Below, in pieces: positions 36,015 to 43,920 of a stretch of DNA of 64,000 nt. The position numbers and the translations under genes were made by a program. The notes beneath the pieces are model-generated. The model was not told where the DNA came from and did not search any database. It worked only from the letters and a program-made list of their open reading frames with translations. The stretch is from Azospirillum baldaniorum (GTDB lineage Bacteria; Pseudomonadota; Alphaproteobacteria; Azospirillales; Azospirillaceae): positions 268,501-332,500 of the forward strand of contig NZ_CP022262.1 in the NCBI RefSeq assembly GCF_003119195.2, read 5' to 3'. The first letter of the stretch is position 1; every line of letters begins with the position of its first letter.

Positions 36015-36998
36015 TCAGTCGGCGCGCGCCACCCGCTCCTTCAGGGCGGTCAGCGCCCACAATGTTTCGATGGTCGGCACCGGCACGCGGCGGCGGCGGG
36101 CCAGCTCCAGGACGGTGGTCACGATGGGGTCGATCTCCATGCTGCGCCCCGCCTCGAAATCCTGGAGCATCGACGGCTTGTGGCCGGGCACGCCGCTGCC
36201 CCGGCTCAGCCGCTCGTCGATGTCGTCGGGCAGGGCGACGCCCCAGGCATGGGCGACGTTCAGGCATTCGCGCATCAGCCGGCCCTGGACGGCGGCCATG
36301 CCGGGGGCCTGCTCCATGGCGCCCATGGTGGCGCCGGTCAGCACGCTGGTCGGGCCGACCGCCATGTTGAGCATCAGCTTGCTCCACAGCGGCACGCGGA
36401 TGTCAGCGGGAAGGCGGGCGGTGGCGCCCGCCGCGTTGAAGGAGTCGGCCAGGGCCGCCAGCTTCTCCGCGTGGTCGCCGGGCCGGGGAGCGCCGAAGGC
36501 CAGCACGGGCAGGGCGGTGTGGGCGACGACGCCCGGCTCGACGATGCGGGCGGGCAGCACCTCCATCACGCAGGCGGCGACCCGCTCCGGCCCGATGGCC
36601 GACCAGATGGCGCCGCCGGGATCGACCACCTCCAGCGGCTCCGGCGCCACGCCGTCGCCGGCGCCGTACAGGTACCACCAGGGAATGCCGTTCTGCGCCG
36701 CCACAACCAGCGTGTCCGGCCCGCACAGCGCCGGGAAGGACGCGGCCAGGGCCGGCAGCCCGTGTCCCTTCACCGTGACGATCACCACGTCCTGCGGGCC
36801 GAGGTCGGCGGCGGAGTCGCTGGCCCGCGGCCGGCTGGTCAGCGTCCCCTTCGGCGTCTGCACGGTCAGCCCGCCCTCGCGGATCGCCGCGAGATGGGCG
36901 CCGCGGGCCAGCAGCGACAGCTCGTGCCGGCCCGTGGCGGCGAGGTACCCGGCCAGCGCGCCGCCCACGGCCCCGGCTCCTACGACGGCGATGCGCAT
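36015..36998 (-). CDS. Ketopantoate reductase (ApbA/PanE) family oxidoreductase
   Basis: A 327-residue NADP-dependent 2-oxoacid reductase. The Rossmann motif is GAGAVGGALAG at residues 7-17. The catalytic lysine segment is VPLWSKLMLNMAVGPTSVLTG. Being in a catabolic locus with a TRAP importer, it is more likely to interconvert a branched 2-oxoacid and its hydroxyacid than to serve pantothenate synthesis. It follows dctM by 25 bp on the same strand. Confidence 0.82.
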   Translation of the reverse strand: MRIAVVGAGAVGGALAGYLAATGRHELSLLARGAHLAAIREGGLTVQTPKGTLTSRPRASDSAADLGPQDVVIVTVKGHGLPALAASFPALCGPDTLVVAAQNGIPWWYLYGAGDGVAPEPLEVVDPGGAIWSAIGPERVAACVMEVLPARIVEPGVVAHTALPVLAFGAPRPGDHAEKLAALADSFNAAGATARLPADIRVPLWSKLMLNMAVGPTSVLTGATMGAMEQAPGMAAVQGRLMRECLNVAHAWGVALPDDIDERLSRGSGVPGHKPSMLQDFEAGRSMEIDPIVTTVLELARRRRVPVPTIETLWALTALKERVARAD

Positions 36999-37023
36999 GT
37001 CGCTCTCCCTCTCTCGGTCTCGA

Positions 37024-38976
37024 TCACTTGAATTCCAGCGGCGGCAGGTCGTCGTTCAGGTCGCCGCCGAGGCCCTTGAACTGCTCTTCGATCTGCTTGT
37101 CGTCGAGCTTGGTGGCGGTCGACTTGTAGTGCATGACCATCTGCGGGAAGGCGATCACCAGGGCGACCATGACGAGCTGGATGACCACGAAGGGCACCGC
37201 GCCCCAGTAGATCTGGCTGGTCAGGACGGGGGCCGTCTCCTTCTTGGTGATGCGGTCGATGTAGGGCAGCTTGGGCGCCACCGAGCGCAGGAAGAACAGA
37301 GAGAAGCCGAAGGGCGGGTGCATGAAGCTGGTCTGCATGTTCACCGCCAGGATGACGCCGAACCATACCAGATCGATGCCCAGACGATCCGCCGCCGGGG
37401 CCAGCAGCGGGATGACGATGAAGGCCAGCTCGAAGAAGTCGAGGAAGAAGGCCAGCAGGAAGACCATCACGCTGACCGCGATCAGGAAACCCATCTGCCC
37501 GCCGGGCAGGGAGACCATCAGCTCTTCGACCCAGATGTGGCCGTTGACGCCGTAGAAGGTCAGCGAGAACACCCGCGCGCCGATCAGGATGAACAGCACG
37601 AAAGCCGCCAGCTTGGCCGTCGAGTAAGTGGCCTGCCGCACCATGTCGAAGTTCAGGCGCTTCTTCATGGCCGCCAGCGCCAGCGCGCCGACGGCGCCCA
37701 TGGCGCCGCCCTCGGTCGGGGTGGCGAGGCCGATGAAGATGGTGCCCAGCACCAGGAAGATCAGCGCCAGCGGCGGCACCATGACGAAGGTCGCCTGCTC
37801 GGCCATGCGGGAGATCAGGCGCCGGCCGGTCGCCCGCTCCACCACCGCCACCGCCAAGGCGTAGAGCGCGCCCGCCGCGATGGAATCGCCGATCAGGGCC
37901 AGGGTGGTCCATTCGTTGACCGTCAGCCACGCCGCCGCCGCGGTCAGCGCCGCCGTGGCGACGGTCTGCAGAACGAGGCGCTGCGCGCCGAAGCCGCGGT
38001 TGAAGGCGGCCGCCAGGAAGGCGACCAGCACCGCCACCGAGAGCAGCAGCACGACGTAGTCGGCGCCGGACTTGACGTCGGTGCGGCCCATCACCCAGGT
38101 GGCGACCGCGCCCGAGAACAGGGCCAGCAGGCCGAGCTGCCAGACGCCGCGCGCGCCGTTCGGCTCGCGGTGGGCGATGGCCTCCGGCGGCAGGCCGGGG
38201 GCGGCCTTGGGCCAGATCATCGAGACGACGAAGACGTAGAGGGCGTAGAGGCCGGCCAGCAGCAGGCCGGGGATGAAGGCGGCCTCGTACATGTCGCCGA
38301 CCGAGCGGCCGAGCTGGTCGGCCATGACGATCAGCACCAGCGACGGCGGGATGATCTGGGCCAGCGTGCCCGACGCCGCGATGACGCCCGACGCCAGACG
38401 GCGGTCGTAGCCGTAGCGCAGCATGATCGGCAGCGAGATCAGGCCCATCGAGATCACCGAGGCGGCCACCACGCCGGTCGTCGCGGCGAGCAGCGCGCCG
38501 ACGAAGATCACCGCGTAGGCCAGACCGCCGCGGATCGAGCCGAACAGCTGACCGATGGTGTCGAGCAGGTCCTCGGCCATGCCGGACCGCTCCAGCACCA
38601 GACCCATGAAGGTGAAGAAGGGCACGGCCAGCAGCACGTCGTTGTTCATCGTGCCGTAGACGCGCTCGGGCAGCGCCTGGAACAGGTCGGGGCGGAACAG
38701 CCCGATCTCGATGCCGATCAGGCCGAACAGCAGCCCGTTGGCGGCCAGCGCGAAGGCCACCGGATAGCCGAGCAGCAGCATGCCGACCAGCGTGGCGAAC
38801 ATGATCGGCGCCATGTTGTGGCCGAACCAGCCGCGCCAGCCGTCCTGTTCGGCGAGCGCCGCGGCACCGGGCACCGGCAGCACGTAGAGCGCCACGGCGA
38901 CCACCGCCAGCAGCACCAGGGAGATGACGGACAGCCGGACGGCGCGCGGCGAAGGGGAGGTAGAGGTCGTGCTCAT
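37024..38976 (-). CDS. TRAP transporter large permease (DctM)
   Basis: A 650-residue membrane protein, much longer than the usual 430. The normal DctM core is split by an insertion with extra hydrophobic segments (about residues 255-400). This resembles the long DctM proteins that accompany 2-oxoacid TRAP systems. Landmarks are VPFFTFMGLVLERSGMA near residue 115 and LGTIFIGLATPTEGGAMG. It is followed 7 bp away by its small partner upstream. Confidence 0.9.
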   Translation of the reverse strand: MSTTSTSPSPRAVRLSVISLVLLAVVAVALYVLPVPGAAALAEQDGWRGWFGHNMAPIMFATLVGMLLLGYPVAFALAANGLLFGLIGIEIGLFRPDLFQALPERVYGTMNNDVLLAVPFFTFMGLVLERSGMAEDLLDTIGQLFGSIRGGLAYAVIFVGALLAATTGVVAASVISMGLISLPIMLRYGYDRRLASGVIAASGTLAQIIPPSLVLIVMADQLGRSVGDMYEAAFIPGLLLAGLYALYVFVVSMIWPKAAPGLPPEAIAHREPNGARGVWQLGLLALFSGAVATWVMGRTDVKSGADYVVLLLSVAVLVAFLAAAFNRGFGAQRLVLQTVATAALTAAAAWLTVNEWTTLALIGDSIAAGALYALAVAVVERATGRRLISRMAEQATFVMVPPLALIFLVLGTIFIGLATPTEGGAMGAVGALALAAMKKRLNFDMVRQATYSTAKLAAFVLFILIGARVFSLTFYGVNGHIWVEELMVSLPGGQMGFLIAVSVMVFLLAFFLDFFELAFIVIPLLAPAADRLGIDLVWFGVILAVNMQTSFMHPPFGFSLFFLRSVAPKLPYIDRITKKETAPVLTSQIYWGAVPFVVIQLVMVALVIAFPQMVMHYKSTATKLDDKQIEEQFKGLGGDLNDDLPPLEFK

Positions 38977-38983
38977 CGCGCGG

Positions 38984-39631
38984 TCACCGGCTGGGAAGGG
39001 TGTCGGGGTGGGTGGTGCGCTCGCGTTCGGCCGCCAGCAGCCGTTCCGCCTCGGCCTCGGCCGCCGCCTGATGGCCGCCGGCCCGGTGGTTGTCGTCCTC
39101 CAGATGGCCGGACATGATCGCGGCGCGCTTGGCCAGCTCGGACAGGCCCTGGATGAACAGCACGGTGAAGCCCAGCGGAATCAGCATTTTCGCCGGCCAT
39201 TGCGGCAGGCCGCCGGCGTTCATCGACTGCTCCTCGATGGCGTAGGAGGCGATGGCGAAGGGCCAGGAGGTGACCAGCATCACGAAGCTGAAGGGCAGCA
39301 GGAAGGTCAGATGGCCGAACAGGTCGATGGTGTCGCGGGCGCGCTTGCCGAGCTGCGCGTTCACGATGTCGATGCGGATGTGCTCGTCCTCCTTCAGCGT
39401 CCAGGGGGAGCAGAGCAGGAACACCGCGGCGAACAGCACCCATTGCAGTTCGAGCCACGAATTCGAGCTGATGTCGAACATCTTGCGGACGACCGCGTTG
39501 ACGGCCGACACCAGGATCGCCAGCACGATCAGCCAGGATATCGCCTTGCCCAGCCGCGCGGTGACCGCGTCGACCAGCCGGCAGGCCCCGACCAGGGCCG
39601 TCATGAAAGAGGAAGCGTTGGGGCTCGGCAT
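38984..39631 (-). CDS. TRAP transporter small permease (DctQ)
   Basis: A 215-residue membrane protein with four hydrophobic segments and the DctQ landmark WLELQWVLFAAVFLLCSPWTLKEDEHIRID near residues 60-90. The C-terminal tail is long, charged and Glu/Arg-rich. A GGAGG sequence precedes ATG 39631; an alternative ATG lies nine codons downstream. Confidence 0.88.
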   Translation of the reverse strand: MPSPNASSFMTALVGACRLVDAVTARLGKAISWLIVLAILVSAVNAVVRKMFDISSNSWLELQWVLFAAVFLLCSPWTLKEDEHIRIDIVNAQLGKRARDTIDLFGHLTFLLPFSFVMLVTSWPFAIASYAIEEQSMNAGGLPQWPAKMLIPLGFTVLFIQGLSELAKRAAIMSGHLEDDNHRAGGHQAAAEAEAERLLAAERERTTHPDTLPSR

Positions 39632-39734
39632 GGTGGGCAGGCCCTCCCGAAAAAGCCGGTCGCGCGGAACGCGACGATGCCACGGCCGGGGAGCGGCGGC
39701 CCCGCTCCCCGGTCATGGTTGAGGACGTGCCGGC

Positions 39735-40820
39735 TCAGCGCCGGGCGAGGCGGAGGACGGCGCTGTCGTAGGCGTATTCCGACGCCTGGTTCCACAGGTT
39801 CGAGTCCGTCTGGAAGCGGCGGTAGCTCTCGTAGAACTTCTTGAAGGTCGGGTTCTTGTCCGACAGCTCGTCGTAAAGCTCCATGGCCGCCTTGTGGCTG
39901 GCCTGCAGCACGTCCTGGGGGAAGGCGCGCAGCTTGGCGCCCTTCTCCACCACGCGCTTCAGCGCCGCCGGGTTCAGCACGTCGTAGCGCGCCACGCTGT
40001 CGACGTTGGCGAGCGCCGCCGCCGAGGTCAGCGCCGCTTGGTAATGCTTGGGCAGGCTGTTCCAGCGGTTCGTGTTGATGAAGAAATGCTGGAGCGAGGT
40101 GCCGTCCCACCAGCCCGGGTAATAGTAGTTCGGCGCAATCTTGTAGAGGCCGAGCTTCTCGTCGTCGTAGGGGCCGTTGAACTCGGCGGCGTCGATGGTG
40201 CCGCGCTCCAGCGCCGGGTAGATGTCGCCGCCGCTGACCTGCTGCGGCACGACGCCCAGCTTGGACAGGATTTGGCCGCCGAGGCCGGAGATGCGGAACT
40301 TCAGCCCCTTGAGGTCTTCCGCATTCTTGATTTCCTTGCGGAACCAGCCGCCCATCTGGGAGCCGGTGTTGCCGCCGGCGAGCGCCTTCAGGTTGTGGCC
40401 GGCGTAGAACTCCTCCAGCAGCTTGCCGCCCTCGCCATGGTAGAACCAAGCGTTCTGCTGGCGGGTGTTCAGGCCGAAGGGCAGGCAGCAGCCGAAGGCG
40501 AAGCTCGGGTCCTTGCCGACGTAATAGTAGGACGCGGTGTGGGCCATCTCCACCGTGTCGTTGCTGGCGGCGTCGAGCGCCTGCAGCGCCGGGACCAGTT
40601 CGCCGGCGGCGAAGACCTGGATCTGGAACTTGCCGTCCGTGGCCTCGGCGATGTTCTTCGCCAGCACCTCGGCGCTGCCGTAGAGCACCTCAATGTTCTT
40701 CGGGAAGCTGGACACGCAGCGCCAGCGGATCGTCGGCTCCGACTGGGCGATGGCCGGGGCGGCGAGGGTGGAGGCGCCGGCAACGACGGCGGCACCCTTG
40801 AAGAATTGACGGCGCTTCAT
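39735..40820 (-). CDS. TRAP transporter binding protein, TakP-type (2-oxoacid)
   Basis: A 361-residue periplasmic protein with a twin-arginine signal (MKRRQFFKG) cut near residue 26. The mature sequence closely resembles TakP of Rhodobacter sphaeroides, which binds pyruvate and longer 2-oxoacids with a cation. Shared segments include SSFPKNIEVLYGSAEVL, GGNTGSQMGGWFRKEI and SGGDIYPALERGTIDAAEF. The start at 40820 is chosen because it begins the signal peptide. It is the promoter-proximal gene of the left arm, so the locus is induced around 2-oxoacid uptake. The similarity is from memory of the TakP sequence. Confidence 0.9.
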   Translation of the reverse strand: MKRRQFFKGAAVVAGASTLAAPAIAQSEPTIRWRCVSSFPKNIEVLYGSAEVLAKNIAEATDGKFQIQVFAAGELVPALQALDAASNDTVEMAHTASYYYVGKDPSFAFGCCLPFGLNTRQQNAWFYHGEGGKLLEEFYAGHNLKALAGGNTGSQMGGWFRKEIKNAEDLKGLKFRISGLGGQILSKLGVVPQQVSGGDIYPALERGTIDAAEFNGPYDDEKLGLYKIAPNYYYPGWWDGTSLQHFFINTNRWNSLPKHYQAALTSAAALANVDSVARYDVLNPAALKRVVEKGAKLRAFPQDVLQASHKAAMELYDELSDKNPTFKKFYESYRRFQTDSNLWNQASEYAYDSAVLRLARR

Positions 40821-41208
40821 GTGGATCTTCCTCCCGAGATTTTTATGGCCGAGATTTTTGTTGCCCGGACGAGGCGATGCCGGTCCGAGGCGCTTGGTCC
40901 CCGGTGGGTGGCCGGGGAGGGTGTGGTGACCCTGACAGTGGATCAGGCGGCCGCACAGCGGAATGCGTTTCGCCGGCATATCAGCCATAAGCGCGGCAAG
41001 CCATCAGTAGTACGGACGGTTTCGCTCGAAACCCGCGCGGTCCCACCGCAAACGGTGCGGGCGCGGACGGTTTGCTATGCCCGCAATGAATATCTGTTAC
41101 AGGCACGCCATGCGCTCCGCACCGCGCGATGGGTCGATAAGCTGGGGGCCACTGGTCTCCGACCGCCATCAAACCGACGGATGTTCAATCGCATGAACGG
41201 TGTGCGCC
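40821..41208. promoter_or_regulatory. Divergent promoter region of the 2-oxoacid locus
   Basis: 388 bp between takP-like and the E1 gene. It contains the direct repeat CGGACGGTTT at 41013-41022 and 41064-41073 (51 bp apart, close to five helical turns). A perfect 7+2+7 palindrome overlaps the first copy. An inverted pair CCGCA/TGCGG lies at 41046-41060. These are good candidate sites for the LysR regulator encoded at 45722. No gene is seen. Confidence 0.5.
41018..41033. promoter_or_regulatory. Perfect palindrome GGTTTCG-CT-CGAAACC
   Basis: A 16-bp palindrome midway in the divergent region, overlapping one copy of the direct repeat. Likely operator for both arms. Confidence 0.45.
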
Positions 41209-43878
41209 ATGTCTAGGCCGTCCTCTCCGCTCAACGCCGCCGGAGCCGCCTATCTCGAAGCGTTGCAGGAACGTTTCCGCGAGGACCCCGCGTCGGTGGA
41301 CGTGAGCTGGCGCGCCGTCTTCCAGATCCTGGACGAGCTGGGCGCCGTTCCCGCCGGGGCACCGGTGGGTGGTCCGGCCGGCGATCCGACGGTTCCGCTG
41401 CGGCAGGAGGCGATCCGCCAGCGCGGCCACGCCGCCGCCGCCCTCGACCCGCTGGGCCGCGCCGCGCCTCCCGCATCCTCCGAGTCCGAGGACGCCCAGA
41501 CCGCGCGCCTGCGCCGGCTCTATCAGGGCACGCTGACGCTGGAGACCGCGCACATCGACGATCCGGCGCTACGCTCCTGGCTGCGCGACGCCTATGAGGG
41601 GGCGGAGACCGTTCCGCCGGCCGAGGCGCGCCGCCGCGCCCTGGCGCTGCTGACCGCGGCGGAGGAGTTCGAACGGCTGCTCGGCGTCCGCTACCCGACC
41701 AAGAAGCGGTTCGGGGCGGAGGGCATGGAGACGCTGATCCCGTTGCTCGACCGCATCCTCGCGGCGGCGGCGGCGGCGGGCGTCACCGAGGTGCAGGTCG
41801 GGACCATGCACCGCGGCCGGCTCAGCCTGATGGCGAACGCGCTGGGCAAGCCGCTGGTCGAGTTGTTCGCCGGGATCAAGGGCATGCACCCCTTCCTGGC
41901 CGATCCGCCGGTTCCCGCCGACGTGCCCTACCACATGGGCGTGGAGAGCAACCTCTCCTTCGGCGAACGGTCGCTGGCCCTGACCCTGTCGCCCAACCCG
42001 TCGCATCTGGAGGCGATCAACCCGGTCACGCTGGGCCGCGCGCGGGCGCGCCAGGACCTGGAGCGTGACCAGGGCGGTGAGGCCAAGCGGGTGCTCTGCG
42101 TGCTGCTGCACACCGACGCCAGCGTGATCGGCCAGGGCAGCGTGACGGAGGCGCTGCAACTGTCCGGCGTCCCCGGCTTCACCGTCGCCGGCACCATCCA
42201 CGTCATCGTCAACAACCAGATCGGCTTCACCACCGAGCGCGAGGAGGCGCGGACCTCGCTCCACTGCACCGGCCTATGGAAGGCGGTGGACAGCCCCATC
42301 CTGCACGTCAACGCCGACGATCCCGACGCCGCCCTGCGCGCCGCCGACCTCGCCGTGGCCTTCCGGCAGGCGCACGGGCGCGACGCGGTGATCGACCTCG
42401 TCGGCTATCGCCGCAACGGCCACAACGAGATCGACGAGCCGCGCTTCACCCAGCCGCTCGACTACAAGGCGATCGACGCCCACCCGCCGGCCCGCGCGCT
42501 CTACGCGCAGCGGCTGGCCGCTGACGGGCTGGTTGGCCCCGAAGAGGCCGAGGCGCTGGCCGCCGGACACAAGGCCCGCTTCCAGGAGGCGCTGGCTGCG
42601 GCCTCCGACCACCGGCCGAACCACGACGGCTTCCCCGGCGGGCGCTGGGCGCCCTTCGCCCCGGCCGGCGTGTCTCCCGCCGAACCGGACACTGGCATCG
42701 CCGACGACCGGCTGCGTGGGCTGCTGGCGGCGCTGGCGGTCATTCCCGACGGGCTGGCCGTGGACCGCAAGGTGGAGCGCGTCATCCGCCGCCGCGCCGA
42801 GGAGCCGCTGGACTGGGCGACCGGCGAGGCGCTGGCCTTCGCCACGCTGCTCGCCGAAGGGACGCCGGTGCGGCTGACCGGCCAGGACGTGGTGCGCGGC
42901 GCCTTCTCGCACCGCCATTTCGCGCTGACCGACACCGTCACCGGGCGCCGCCACGTCAGCCTGAATCACCTGGGTGTGGAGCAGGCGCGGTTCGACGTGG
43001 TCAACAGCCCGCTGTCGGAATACGCCGTCCTCGGCTTCGAGTACGGCTACAGCCTGGAGCGGCCCGACGCGCTGGTGATCTGGGAGGCGCAGTTCGGCGA
43101 TTTCGCCAACGGCGCGCAGATCATGATCGACCAGTTCATCGTCAGCGCCGAGGACAAATGGCGCCAGCCCTCCGGCCTCGTTATCCTGCTGCCGCACGGG
43201 CTGGAGGGGCAGGGGCCGGAACACTCCTCCGCCCGGCCGGAGCGCTTCCTCCAGATGGCGGCGCGCGACAACATCCGCGTCGCCCACCCCTCCACCCCGG
43301 CCAACTACTTCCATCTGCTGCGCCGGCAGATGCTGCGCCGCGACCGCAAGCCCCTGGTGGTGCTGAGCCCGAAGACGCTGCTGCGCCTGCCCGCCGCCGT
43401 GTCGACGCTGGCCGACTGCGCGCCGGGCACCGCCTTCCACCCGGTGATCGCCACCGCCGGGGCGCGGGTCGAGCGCATCCTGCTGTGCAGCGGCAAGCTG
43501 GCCTATGAGCTGGAGCGCGAACGGGCCGAGCGTGGGGCGGACGGTGTGGCGGTGGTCCGGCTGGAAATGCTGTACCCTCTGCCCGACGCCGTCCTGTCGG
43601 CGCTGTTCCGTCGCTGGCCGGGCGCGTCCTGCGCCTGGGTGCAGGAGGAGCCGTGCAACCTGGGTGCCTGGACCTATCTGGACCGCCGTCTGGAGGCGTT
43701 GCGCGCGGCCGCCGGCTGTGTCGAGCCGCGTGTCGCCTGCGTGGCCCGCGACGAGGCGGCGTCGCCCGCCGGCAGCTTCCACGGCGACCACGAGGCCGAC
43801 CAGCGCCGGCTGGTGGAGCAGGCCTTCGCCGGGATCGCCGCGTCCCTCCCGCCCCGCGAGACGATCGCGGCGGACTGA
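41209..43878 (+). CDS. 2-oxoglutarate dehydrogenase E1 paralogue (thiamine diphosphate-dependent)
   Basis: An 889-residue E1 of the OdhA/SucA family, starting at ATG 41209 (an upstream GTG at 41200 adds three residues). The N-terminal E2-binding motif is kept (AYLEALQERFREDPASVDVSWRAVF, split over residues 13-38). Family segments HRGRLS (His201) and NPSHLEAINPV follow. The usual GDAA cofactor motif is TDAS here (residues 302-305), and the usual arginine-serine-proline-tyrosine segment is TSLHCTG. Those changes fit a shifted substrate, perhaps a longer or branched 2-oxodicarboxylate as in the 2-oxoadipate paralogue DHTKD1. No E2 or E3 gene is nearby, so it would borrow the housekeeping ones. 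Followed by an acyl-CoA dehydrogenase. Confidence 0.85.
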   Translation: MSRPSSPLNAAGAAYLEALQERFREDPASVDVSWRAVFQILDELGAVPAGAPVGGPAGDPTVPLRQEAIRQRGHAAAALDPLGRAAPPASSESEDAQTARLRRLYQGTLTLETAHIDDPALRSWLRDAYEGAETVPPAEARRRALALLTAAEEFERLLGVRYPTKKRFGAEGMETLIPLLDRILAAAAAAGVTEVQVGTMHRGRLSLMANALGKPLVELFAGIKGMHPFLADPPVPADVPYHMGVESNLSFGERSLALTLSPNPSHLEAINPVTLGRARARQDLERDQGGEAKRVLCVLLHTDASVIGQGSVTEALQLSGVPGFTVAGTIHVIVNNQIGFTTEREEARTSLHCTGLWKAVDSPILHVNADDPDAALRAADLAVAFRQAHGRDAVIDLVGYRRNGHNEIDEPRFTQPLDYKAIDAHPPARALYAQRLAADGLVGPEEAEALAAGHKARFQEALAAASDHRPNHDGFPGGRWAPFAPAGVSPAEPDTGIADDRLRGLLAALAVIPDGLAVDRKVERVIRRRAEEPLDWATGEALAFATLLAEGTPVRLTGQDVVRGAFSHRHFALTDTVTGRRHVSLNHLGVEQARFDVVNSPLSEYAVLGFEYGYSLERPDALVIWEAQFGDFANGAQIMIDQFIVSAEDKWRQPSGLVILLPHGLEGQGPEHSSARPERFLQMAARDNIRVAHPSTPANYFHLLRRQMLRRDRKPLVVLSPKTLLRLPAAVSTLADCAPGTAFHPVIATAGARVERILLCSGKLAYELERERAERGADGVAVVRLEMLYPLPDAVLSALFRRWPGASCAWVQEEPCNLGAWTYLDRRLEALRAAAGCVEPRVACVARDEAASPAGSFHGDHEADQRRLVEQAFAGIAASLPPRETIAAD

Positions 43879-43920
43879 GCAAGAACAACACCAAAACAAC
43901 ACGCACCGAGGAACCGCGCC

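Noticed and set aside
36070..39117. 1015-codon open frame on the plus strand
   Set aside because: Runs antisense through the PanE-like, DctM and DctQ genes. The translation is low-complexity Arg/Gln/His/Gly-rich and shows no family motifs; it is a GC-codon-bias shadow.
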